Origin: Amphimedon queenslandica
Taxonomy: Eukaryota > Porifera > Demospongiae > Haplosclerida > Niphatidae
Reading direction: 5' to 3'
NCBI RefSeq assembly: GCF_000090795.2
Contig: NW_003546404.1
Location: 120,902-161,792 of the forward strand
DNA: 40,891 bases
Made by a program: the position numbers and the translations under genes. Under the pieces are notes generated by a model, which was not told the origin of the DNA, did not search any database, and saw only the letters and a list, made by a program, of their open reading frames with translations. This document shows positions 9,287 through 18,011 of this stretch, in pieces. The stretch's first letter is position 1; each line of letters opens with the position of its first letter.

Positions 9287-12200
9287 ATGTCACTAATACT
9301 CGACGAGCCTAAAGATATCCCCTCTTCTTCTATTCCAGGTAGCCCGGCGTCTTCATTCATAGACTCGAGCCATTCTCCTATAGACAGCCCTCGCCTTTTA
9401 TTGGTACAGACCCTCATCAAGTCTCCTCTTAACAGGCTCTACCATTTCTATCAAAGCATGGCCGAGAACAAAGGAGAAACCGAAGTCCCCACCACTTCAA
9501 CAAGTAGTACGTCCCCACCTACTTCCATTAAATCTCAAGAAGCAACTAACACAGCCTCCTCGACTAGGAGACTCCACCCTCAAGCCGAGGACTATCGTAG
9601 CTCCTTAATGGCTGGCACTGCCTCTGTTATATTAAAGAAAGAGAACGGGACGGATAATGCTGTCTTGTTTAGCGATCTCCCTGTGGGTGTGGTGATTCAC
9701 ATAGCTGCTTATCTTGACGTGAGGTCCCTCTGTCATCTTCAGCAGACCTGTCAGAGGATGTATACGCTGACGAGTGACGAGCTCCTCTGGCGACGCAAGT
9801 TGTGGGAGGACAGTAGACAGTGGGAGGTGGTGAGCCACCTGTCTCATCCTAAAGTGTACCAGGAGGTCTCTTCTGATAGATCTGCTCAAGCAATGTAAGG
9901 ATAGCAGTGATATGTATGTAGCAAGTTTGATCAAAATTGATTTTTATGAATTTTTAAGTTGCCCGAAAGCCATGTACATGTACTATTATAATAATATTCA
10001 GCTCATAAAGCATGCTTTTTAGCTCACTTAGCATGATTTGTAAGAAACCCTGATTAAAATGCATTCGATTCTAACTTTTATTGGCTACATGTATAGCTGT
10101 GCACCTTACCATAGTAATAGCTATACATTGGTCTATTAAACCTTAAGAATCTCTCAATAGAAACCTGGAACCTATTAAGCAACACGTGACAATCAAAATG
10201 CACATTCACCTAAAGTCAAGACATTATCTTTTTGAATAATATTGTTTATTTTTCATACCATTACTAATAATATTATTTTTAACTCTATTATTATCGTCAT
10301 GTAGCTACGAGAGTTGTTTTACCAACCGTGATTCAGTCCCATACCAGCCGTTCACTCAGAGACTCCAGTCTTTCGTGCGTCGTCTTCAAGGACACATTCC
10401 AAGGCTCCTCATGTTTGGGAGTGGACTTGAGACAGTACCATTAGTGAAGAGAATGATCCTTGACTCTAACTCTCCTTACAAACCTATTGGACTTGTCCCT
10501 GGGAAAGATGGTAAGTACATGTACCCTATAGCAGGAAATTTTGGAGGGAGTTAAATTTGGCAAATGGCTAAATTTTTGTGATTGGCGAATTTTAATTTGG
10601 CGAATTTGTGGCCATGTGCCATTGAGCATGCGTATAATGGCTCAAAATGGCGGATTTTATTTTGGCAAATGCCTATCAAAATGCCAAATTCGCTAAATTT
10701 AGCCCCCTCCAAAATTTCCTTCTATACAGTACATGTATTAAGCATGTACATATGTACATGTATGTACAGTGTATCCATATAAATGTAGCATTAGTATTAA
10801 TACTAGTCAAGTACATATTGATATGTATCTATCTTCTTAGTTTGATCTATTTTTTATTTTTTAATGTGTTTTAGGTGCTGGTTCTGGTATTAGTATAAAA
10901 CATAATAATGCCACAGTCAATCTGATCACACTCTACACAGCAACAAAGTAATTCATGCCCACAATTAAGATTCCATATTGATTCATGCTTCTCTTCTTTA
11001 ATTCTCTGCACTTTCTATTCTCTTTCTCCCTCCCTCCCTCTCTCTCCCTCTCTCTCTCTCTCCCTCTCCCTCTCTCTCTCTCCCCTCAGAGCTGAGAGGC
11101 TAGCAGCATCAGCTGGTACAGGCCAGAGGATCAATAAACTCATATCAGGATCGGCTAGCAAAGACAGAGGAGGAGCGGGAGATGAAGGAGTAGCAGAGCC
11201 AATATTGACACTGGCAGTGCAGGAGCAGTGTCAGATGGCAGATGGATTCATACTAGCTGTTGATGCTACTAATCTCAATGAAGAAAGTATGCTCTTTTTG
11301 TTCTAGTTAATTATAGCAAGGGTCATAGCTAGCTACAGTTTATACAAGTACAGAAGTGTTAACCACATTTTCATGCAACCCACAATGCCTTTTTCAAATA
11401 TTAGTGCATAAAAATGAGATTCTGTAGTGTTAGCTGGCATGTCTGCTTAAGAATTGCGATGTTTCCAATCTTAAAATTTTTGAAGGGGGATAATTGCCCC
11501 TACTGTATTTAATAACATAAAAATTGATTAGTTGTATAAGCACTTAAAGCTACATGCATTACTATAGCCTGTGTGTGATTGCTTACTTTTCATGTTCATA
11601 ATTCATGCAAGTTTCAATTTCAGTAGAGGTGGGTGATATCAGAAATTTTGAACCGATACCAAGTAGTCTGAGTATCAGTATTGATGGTATTGAGTACTGA
11701 ATGAGTAGTCAGCTATTGCTCATGTGAGAATAAGTTATGATTGGTTATTAATAAAGATTAAGGAAAATGAGCCGCCATTTTTGTAATTATTAAAAGGCGT
11801 GGCCATCATTATGACGTCAAAGAAGGTGTAATGAGGCGTGGCCACTACACTACTCGATACCAGGATTTGGTATCAAGTACTTGGTATTGGAGGCCTCGTA
11901 TCAGATATATGAATACTTTAGTATCGTATCACCCACCTCTAAATTTCAGTTCACTTTTTCTTCTCATACCGTATAGCGAGAAATTTTCGTGTCCCAAAAA
12001 TTTCACAGTTTTCTACTTTTTGGCTATCTTGAACCATATTAAATTCATTTTCGCAGAGTGAATTTTAGAAAAAACGTGAAATCCACGAAAATTTCTCGCT
12101 ATACAGTACTTTACCTGTACTTTCGTCTTCATTACATCTTAATTTTTTTCTAAAATATTTTTAAAAAATATTGATTATAAAGTTCTCTACTATAGCCCAT

Positions 12201-13010
12201 GTGTAATTGCTTACTTTTCATGTTCATAATTCATGCAAGTTTTAATTTTAGTTAATTTTTCTTCAAAACACTTTACCTGTATTTTCATCTTCATTTTTTC
12301 TCCTTCCTCCTCTAGTATTAGAATCAGATATTGAGACGTTAACTGCCATGCTTCTAGCCAGTCACAATCAGCGTATTCCTCTGTTAGTATTGTCCTGCTT
12401 GTTTCAGACTGACGATCAACAACCATCACTTCCTTCACTTGATGTAGCTGATAAACTGAAACTGATTGACATTAGTAATCCATGGCAGGTAAGACTGGAA
12501 TTTATTGCAGTATTTGTTAATATCCATGAGTCACGGAACTTAGTTAAGGCAATGCTTCAACTTAATTTTTTTACCTTTATTATTAAAATAACCTTATTTA
12601 TTAGGAACCATTATGTACCATTATAGAAGGAAATTTTGGTGGTAGTTAAATTTAGCGAATTTGATGTTTTGATAGCCATTTGCCAAAATAAAAATCCGCC
12701 ATTTTGAGCCATTATACACATGCTCAATGGCACGTGGCCACAAAAAATTTGCCAAATTAAAATTTTTCAGTCAGCAAAATTTAGCAATTCGCCAAATGTG
12801 ACTCCCTCCAAAATTTTCTTCTATACCGTATTAGGTAAAGCGTGCATTATTATTTTATGAGTGACAGTACACTATCTTCATCTTGATAGTTCTTATATAC
12901 TCCATATTTTTCTCTCCATCCCATTGCAGGTTAGAAGTCTTAATGTCAATACTTTTGAAGGCTTGTCAACTGGCCTGGATTGGCTGTTAACTGCCGCTGC
13001 TAGTAAATAA
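9287..13010 (+). CDS. FBXO4: F-box only protein 4 homolog
   Basis: Six exons (9287-9894, 10305-10510, 10875-10947, 11090-11286, 12316-12488, 12930-13010) join in phase to 445 residues. After a Ser/Pro-rich N-terminus, residues about 126-170 are an F-box (LFSDLPVGVVIHIAAYLD, then LLWRRKLWED). The rest matches the FBXO4 C-terminal small-GTPase-like domain: GHIPRLLMFGSGLE, GLVPGKDGAGSGISIKHNN, a VNLITLYTATKAER strand, ADGFILAVDATN, IPLLVLSCLF and, at the end, NPWQVRSLNVNTFEGLSTGL. FBXO4 is the substrate receptor of an SCF ubiquitin ligase; in mammals its targets include TRF1 and cyclin D1, which need not hold here. The N-terminus is longer than in the human protein. Introns 2, 4 and 5 hold MITEs, and exon 4 is preceded by a CT tract. 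Confidence 0.93.
10522..10731. mobile_element. MITE, GGAAATTTTGGAGGG family, FBXO4 intron 2
   Basis: The left end TACCCTATAGCAGGAAATTT and the right end AAATTTCCTTCTATACAGTA are imperfect inverted repeats, with TA at both edges. The interior is one large imperfect palindrome containing AAAATGGCGGATTTTATTTT and ATGTGCCATTGAGCATGCG. Relatives are at 12616-12830 and 35844-36053. It is non-coding, and TA edges suggest a Tc1/mariner-type MITE. Confidence 0.8.
11024..11088 (+). repeat. CT microsatellite before FBXO4 exon 4 acceptor
   Basis: (CT)n and CCCT units about 60 bp long end directly in the CCCCTCAG acceptor. The tract is the polypyrimidine tract of this intron. Confidence 0.75.
11624..11941. 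mobile_element. hAT-like MITE with 8-bp target-site duplication
   Basis: Terminal inverted repeats TAGAGGTGGGTGATA flank a 318-bp element whose interior is also self-complementary (GGTATCAAG..CTTGGTATT type blocks, two GGCGTGGCCA motifs). The exact 8-bp direct repeat AATTTCAG sits at 11616-11623 and 11942-11949. An 8-bp duplication is the hAT signature. The duplicated intron copy at 12243-12252 shows the uninterrupted site as AATTTTAGTT. Confidence 0.88.
11967..12109. mobile_element. MITE, TATAGCGAGAAATTTTCGTG family, FBXO4 intron 4
   Basis: The left end TACCGTATAGCGAGAAATTT and the right end AAATTTCTCGCTATACAGTA are inverted repeats at least 25 bp long. TA lies at both edges and the element is 143 bp. 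The paralogous intron copy at about 12265-12272 lacks it. A related element lies at 34251-34447. Confidence 0.85.
12616..12830. mobile_element. MITE, GGAAATTTTGGAGGG family, FBXO4 intron 5
   Basis: The ends TACCATTATAGAAGGAAATT and AAATTTTCTTCTATACCGTA are inverted repeats. The interior has AAAATCCGCCATTTTGAGCC, the reverse complement of the motif in the 10522-10731 copy, so the two insertions lie in opposite orientation. Confidence 0.8.
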
Positions 13011-13236
13011 GAATTACAAATATATTTTTATTCGAGATTATAATAATTTTTTTATTCAAAAGAACAAATAATTATATTACAAAGTGATTTAATAATAATT
13101 ATTAAATAATAATAACAATTATTAATATGACACAGTTTTAAAGCTTAAAACAGCTATGGCAATTGTACAGATAGAATGCACATGCATTCGCAAAAGTACT
13201 TCATATGCACTATAATGGGTATAATAGTACTAGTAG
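13011..13236. other. Tail-to-tail spacer between FBXO4 and the phosphodiesterase
   Basis: AT-rich spacer of 226 bp. TTTATT at 13051-13056 and 13027-13032 read AATAAA on minus and could end the phosphodiesterase transcript. No canonical AATAAA is seen behind FBXO4; AATAAT variants are present. The 3' UTRs probably overlap. Confidence 0.5.
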
Positions 13237-16200
13237 CTAGTGAGCATAAATCTCTTTTATAACGTGTCCCCTCATATGAACTCCTGGCTTTAGTCCCAAT
13301 GCATTCAATGCTGTAGGTCCAAAATCAATTAAACTGATGAAATTAGTCAGTGAGGCTCCTCTTCTCACTCCAGGCCCAAGGAATAAGGCAGGAATGAATA
13401 TGTTCTCTTCATTGAAGTGCCCGTGGTATTTCCTGTACCCTCCGTGATCTGATGTGATCATTATCAGTGTAGTGTTAAGCTTGTTACTCTCTTGTAGTGC
13501 CTCCAGTAATTGTCCAATGTATGAATCAACTTTCTGCATTGATCATAAAGGATGAAAACACATAAAAGGTCTACTACTACAGTCAAACCTGTCTATTCCG
13601 GACACCATGGGACCCAATAAAACTGTCCTTATTAAAGAGGTGTCCTTATTTGATAGGTTCATCAATACACTATTATATTGTATTGGGACTGATCCTACCT
13701 GTCCTGATTATAGAGGTGTCCTTATTTTAGAGTGTCCACAATAGCAGGTTTGACTGTTAAAATAAGTTGTTGTAGTACCTTGAGTACTGTGTAGTACTGT
13801 TGGCTGCCAAAGCCATGAAGGTGAGCAGTGGAGTCAATGCTATCAAGATGAAGGAAGGACAATTGGGGAGAGCCTTCACTAATAAACTCAATGAGCTAAA
13901 GTAGAAAACAATTTAGTATAATAAATAGAAATAATAACTCCAATTAAAATTGAATTTTTAATGAGTCTTAAAAGTTGCTCAAATTAGACAAAAGTCCAGG
14001 CCTGTAAGGTATTACTTTGCTATAGGGTTTTTGGACAAATTTCATTTAAAAAGACCAAGAGAGAATTCTCTATTTTATATTTTTTCCCAATCCATATCCT
14101 AATGTTATATAAGTTTTAGTTGATTCTGATAAAAGTATATATCAGAAAATGTAATAAAATTTTGAAGCCATTTTTTGAAAAAAACCATGGGCTATAGCCT
14201 TGGGTATTTTTCAGATTTTGGCTAATTTTTAAAAATGGCTGTAACTCAAAAATTTTTTGTCGGAAACAGCTCAAACTTTCTACATAGCCTAAGGACATCA
14301 ATATATATCAGAAAATGTAATAAAAATTTGAGGTGATTTCTGAGTTATTTTTTGGAAAAAACTATGGGCTATATAGCCTTGGGTATTTTTCAGATTTTGG
14401 CTAATTTTTAAAAATGGCCGTAACTCAAAAATTTTTTGTCGGAAACAGCTCAAATTTTCTGTGTAGCATAAATTCATCAATATACATCAGAAAATGTAAT
14501 AAAAACTTGGAGTGATTTTGGAGTCAAAATTTTGGCTATTTTTTAAAAATGGCTGTAACTCAAAATTTTTTTGTCAGAAACAGCTCAAAGCCTAAGGACA
14601 TTAATAAAATGTAATAAAAATTTGGGGTGATTTTGGAGCCATTTTTTGGAAAAAACCATAGGCTGGCTCATTTTAAAACCCCTCATACTCATAAATTATA
14701 ATAATTGTACTATGCAATAATTATAAACGGCACAATGACAATGCCCTAACTTTCTCTATGCACTCTTTGTCATTTCCTTTGCAGTTGTGGGACCAGTCAA
14801 CAGTTTGACTACTCACAAAGTGTCTGATCCAGGCCCAAGAGTAGACCACTGCTACTTTCAGTAATGGATTCTGCTTTCTAGCTGATACCCACATTGGCTC
14901 AGGAGTCTATGGACAATCCGTAAAATTAATTTTAGTTATAGCATAAAAACCTACTGTAGCTAGTGAGGATATTCTGTGTAGTTCAGTAGGAGCAGATGGC
15001 TCATACGTAACAGTAGCACAGCCATTGATATTCAATGATGGAACAGTAACAGTAACATCACCTATACTCTCGGATGGAGTTATTTCCTACAATTATAAAG
15101 TATTGTATTAGCATAATACATCACTCTAGCTTACCAAGCTATTATTGCTGCACATTGAGCACTTTCTCATCTCTTCATTTCTTTCTTTGCTTCCTTCAGA
15201 AGGTGTCCAAGAGTTATCTATAATCCCTGATTGGGAGGGGCTCATTCCAGTGATGGCTGCTGCCCAGTTCGGGGCACTAACTGCAATCATTTCACTCCGT
15301 GCTATGCCAGTAAGAGCTGCTGATCCATTCTTGTAGAATAATGAGAAATTTGGGAGCAAATGAGTAGCATTATTCAAATAAACAGCACCTGTATTATAAT
15401 ATGTAAAACTGGACAGTTAAGCAAAACTTTGTGTTGGGCAAATAAACTAACTAATGCTTAAATAAACATAAGCACATATAAAGACAAACATGTACATGCC
15501 TTGCTGCTTTTTATAATAACTGATCCGTGATTATTATTAATGTGCGACATTCTGTAGCAATTTACAAATCATGTTCATTCAAATAATGCATGTGGTGGCT
15601 ATAGGTGACACCTATGCAAGCACAAAGTTGCCAGTAGTGTAATGTTTTGTTTATGCTTTGAAATAGCATCAATCTAAGGCCACTCCAATTAGATTCCTAG
15701 TTTTCCCTTCCCCACCTGCACACGCCTGCGTGGGCAGTTAATAATTTGATTATCCATGCACTATACACATCAATTTATATTGCAATAACCAAAAATGTAA
15801 TGAATATTAACAAAGCCACCCGCCCACATCAGCCCCGCCTGTGAAAGGAGAACTAGGAATCTAATTGGAGTGGCCCTAAATATCAATTTTATAGTTAAGC
15901 CCACCATCCACTATTCAACTTGTGTAGTTACTTTGATGTGCTGTCTCAACAGAACTGAGTTCCATTTCAGGCAACAGAGTTGCCATAAGATCAAAGTAGC
16001 CACAAAGTTGCTTTCAACAAAGTTGAATAGTGGATGGTGGGCTATACAGGCACTTGAACATTGTGGTTGATGAAAAGCAAACACACACCCGCCCATTGTT
16101 ATCTATAATAGATCTATATCTGTATATATAATGTATTTCAGCCTGTAGTTGTACATCAATTATGAACAAGACTGTACAGAACTTACCTAGTCCATCTATT

Positions 16201-16310
16201 CCTATGACTAGAACGTGTTTGGCGGATCTGAATCCATAGGGAACAGTAGGCCGCCCTCTAGTCTGTATCAGGAGGCGAACAAAAGCAAAGAAGAGAAAGA
16301 GATAGGACAT
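13237..16310 (-). CDS. Secreted ENPP-like phosphodiesterase, alkaline phosphatase superfamily
   Basis: Six exons (16310-16187, 15388-15135, 15086-14955, 14906-14751, 13895-13779, 13533-13237) join in phase to 359 residues. An N-terminal hydrophobic stretch (SYLFLFFAFVRLLI) fits a signal peptide. The metal and catalytic motifs of the type I phosphodiesterase / nucleotide pyrophosphatase family are in order: VLVIGIDGLG (Asp), VSAPNWAAAITG with Ser at the nucleophile position, SGIIDNSW, FLHLDSIDSTAHLHG (Asp and His), MITSDHGG (Asp-His), and a final His in GVHMRGH. In vertebrate ENPPs the nucleophile is Thr in KTFPNHY, so this is a Ser variant of the fold. A role in hydrolysing extracellular phosphodiesters or phosphate esters is family inference; the substrate is unknown. 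No C-terminal membrane span is visible. Intron 1 holds two MITEs, intron 4 a satellite array and intron 5 a MITE. Confidence 0.85.
13578..13758. mobile_element. MITE with CAGTCAAACCTG inverted ends
   Basis: The left end TACAGTCAAACCTGTC is matched by inverted CAGGTTTGACTGTT at the right. The interior repeats GGTGTCCTTATT twice and has a GGACACC / GGTGTCC inverted pair. It is about 180 bp and lies in the phosphodiesterase intron 5. The left edge is TA and the right edge TT, so a TA duplication is only partly preserved. The end resembles those of pogo/Tigger-type DNA transposons (inference). Confidence 0.65.
14120..14690 (-). repeat. Satellite array (~177-bp unit), inverted, in the phosphodiesterase intron 4
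   Basis: This is the same unit as at 4671-5440, on the minus strand, so it is in sense orientation to its host gene. The landmark CTCAAA(CTTTC) occurs at 14270, 14449 and, in a shortened unit, 14584, giving steps of 179 and 135 bp. The block AACCATGGGCTATAGCCTTG is present in the first unit and diverged in later ones. Confidence 0.82.
15678..15876. mobile_element. MITE with GGCCACTCCAATTAGATTCC inverted ends
   Basis: The left end GGCCACTCCAATTAGATTCC (continuing TAGTT) is perfectly matched by the inverted right end, an arm of about 25 bp. CTAA flanks both sides (11-bp scale: CTAA|GGCC and GGCC|CTAA), a possible target-site duplication; a TAA core would fit PIF/Harbinger. It is about 200 bp, non-coding, and lies in the phosphodiesterase intron 1. 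Confidence 0.8.
15897..16044. mobile_element. MITE with GCCCACCATCCACTATTCAA inverted ends
   Basis: The left arm GCCCACCATCCACTATTCAA and the right arm TTGAATAGTGGATGGTGGGC are perfect inverted repeats, extending to AACTT / AAGTT. The interior contains a GCAACAGAGTTGC and a TTGATC..GATCAA type inverted pair. The element is about 146 bp and begins 20 bp after the previous MITE. It is non-coding and creates spurious frames on both strands. Confidence 0.82.
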
Positions 16311-16456
16311 TTCCTTTAGGAAGGAACAGGTTACTTATATAAGTAGCAGTGAGAGCAGCTCATGTTCAAAACATTACCAGCACGAGCTTGATTGCAAAAC
16401 CGGCTCAGATGCGTCTATGAATATAATTAGCATTGCTTATATTGTTTGAAAATTAG

Positions 16457-16462
16457 TTTATT
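16457..16462 (-). terminator. Polyadenylation signal of the PAF acetylhydrolase-like gene
   Basis: TTTATT on + is AATAAA on minus, 27 bp after the stop codon. Confidence 0.6.
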
Positions 16463-16488
16463 CATTGCAATAGACTCTATCATAATAA

Positions 16489-17694
16489 TCACAAAACATT
16501 AACATTAGTACCATAAATAATACAATCATTATGTTCTTCTTTATGATCCTCTCCTCCTCCATCCAGTAGTGGTATCTTGCTCTGATACTCGGGCAACTTG
16601 AGTAAATATCGATTGAGAAATGCCCGACAGAGAGACATGTTAATCTTGAAACTTATCTCAGGAGACAACAACGGCTTATTGTTGTCTAACTGATACTCTC
16701 TTAGGACAAAAATAGTATCGCTTTGACTAACATGGACTGTACCGTCAATCGTAATCAGCTGGGAAGAGCTGATACCGGTAGCTTCATCGGGAGGCTTGAG
16801 TAGTTTGAGTATTCTACTAATGGTCTGTGGAGTCTGATAGTAAAGAGCTGAATTGATGAAGAGTACTGGTTGCTTTAGTCCATTAGTGAACAGTTCTTCA
16901 GGCAGTGGCATCATCCATGGATCCATAGCTATGCCACATTTAAAGGTACTCACTTCATCATAAAAAGCTTGGAGAAGTGTAGCACTACCAAATGAATGAC
17001 CAACCAGGGCAAAGGCATCTTCGTTCACACGACCTTTAAACTGAGAGAAATCAAATTTTGAAAAATCATCGATAATATTGACAGGAGCCCCTCTACCTAA
17101 GGAAAGGATTAGGTCTTTAGTAGCGTCTAGTTCTTGAATGCGTTTCTTAATCTGCCGTGTCCTTAAATCATACTCTGTTTCTCCCTCTTCTCTCTCGGAA
17201 TACGGTATCCATTCATCCTCGTATTTTGCTCCATCTTGATCAGTCCCGAGTTTCCTTTTACGATTCAATGCAATACAAGAGGATCCATCACAGTGCTCAG
17301 GTACAGCAATGACATAGCCATGAGATGCTAGCTCACAAGAAAAGGCAGAGTAACGCGTTCTCATACTACGTCTCCCATGGGACAATACTATAACTGGGTA
17401 TTGGTCCTCTCCTCCTCTTAATGGAGCATCATACAGTGCTGGTATGGTTACACTATCAGCTTTTTTAGACACTTCTTCTTGGGAAATGTCTGTTGGAGAC
17501 TGTAAGCTATCCAGGTTCCAATATGAGGGCATGTAGTTAGGGTGTGGGCTCCATTTGGCATAAGAGTATTCTTGAGAGAGCTTGTCATTCGTTGGGTAGT
17601 ATATACGAGTCAGAGGAGCTCTATCAGAACAAATGTCAACGCATCCAACAGTATAAGAGCCAGTAGGCTTTGGAAAGATACCAGTAGTTGCCAT
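16489..17694 (-). CDS. Platelet-activating factor acetylhydrolase-like lipase (PAF-AH II type)
   Basis: A single uninterrupted frame from ATG 17694 gives 401 residues. The frame extends four codons upstream only to a GTG after a stop. The alpha/beta-hydrolase triad is visible: Ser234 in GHSFG, Asp258 in AMDPWMMPL, His321 in GTVHVSQSD. Other PAF-AH features are the N-terminal GSYTVGCVDI, YPVIVLSHGRRSMRTRYSAF and LASHGYVIAVPEH. No signal peptide is seen, so a cytosolic enzyme like vertebrate PAFAH2 is more likely than plasma PLA2G7. The family hydrolyses the sn-2 acetyl or oxidised acyl group of phospholipids. The gene lacks introns, while the phosphodiesterase downstream on the same strand has five. 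This may be intron loss, a retrocopy or simply lineage style. Confidence 0.88.
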   Translation of the reverse strand: MATTGIFPKPTGSYTVGCVDICSDRAPLTRIYYPTNDKLSQEYSYAKWSPHPNYMPSYWNLDSLQSPTDISQEEVSKKADSVTIPALYDAPLRGGEDQYPVIVLSHGRRSMRTRYSAFSCELASHGYVIAVPEHCDGSSCIALNRKRKLGTDQDGAKYEDEWIPYSEREEGETEYDLRTRQIKKRIQELDATKDLILSLGRGAPVNIIDDFSKFDFSQFKGRVNEDAFALVGHSFGSATLLQAFYDEVSTFKCGIAMDPWMMPLPEELFTNGLKQPVLFINSALYYQTPQTISRILKLLKPPDEATGISSSQLITIDGTVHVSQSDTIFVLREYQLDNNKPLLSPEISFKINMSLCRAFLNRYLLKLPEYQSKIPLLDGGGEDHKEEHNDCIIYGTNVNVL

Positions 17695-18011
17695 CAATTC
17701 ATTCACTGTCTCTATGATTCACTTCAGTTCAAGCTTCAGTCCCTCCCAGGGCCCAATAATTGTTATCAATCTATTGCGTGGGTGTTAACTAATAATTATT
17801 AGTGAAAACTGACCACAATGATGATTGTTAATCATGATAATAATAATAATAATGAAATACTAATACATATTTACATATTAACCTAAATTTATTATTTACT
17901 GTCTCTAAGTTATTTCAAATAATAATAATAATAACAATAATAACAAATACGGTAACAATAATAATAATCACAACAACAAAATAATTTGACAATATCTAAT
18001 CAATATAAATT
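17695..18011. other. Spacer between PAF-AH-like gene and sacsin-like gene, with (TAA)n repeats
   Basis: AT-rich spacer of 317 bp. It must contain the PAF-AH-like promoter and the 3' end of the sacsin-like transcript. (TAA)n and related runs occupy about 17838-17965. TTTATT at 17888-17893 (AATAAA on minus) is a candidate polyadenylation signal 119 bp after the sacsin stop. No gene is seen. Confidence 0.6.

Larger units (their letters stand above)
11562..12300 (+). repeat. Intron-internal segmental duplication in FBXO4 intron 4
   Basis: The segment starting ACTATAGCC and containing ATTGCTTACTTTTCATGTTC and ATTCATGCAAGTTT occurs at 11562 and again at 12189. The first copy is interrupted by MITEs at 11624-11941 and 11967-12109. 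The second copy (12189-12300) is uninterrupted and ends with the same CTTTACCTGTA..TTTTC..TCTTCATT stretch seen at 12110-12141. Confidence 0.8.

Noticed and set aside
15870-16096. Overlapping short frames on both strands
   Set aside because: They lie within and beside two MITEs in the phosphodiesterase intron 1 and arise from the inverted repeats.
16489-17706. PAF-AH start at 17706
   Set aside because: That codon is GTG after an upstream stop. The first ATG is at 17694 and leads directly into the conserved N-terminus.
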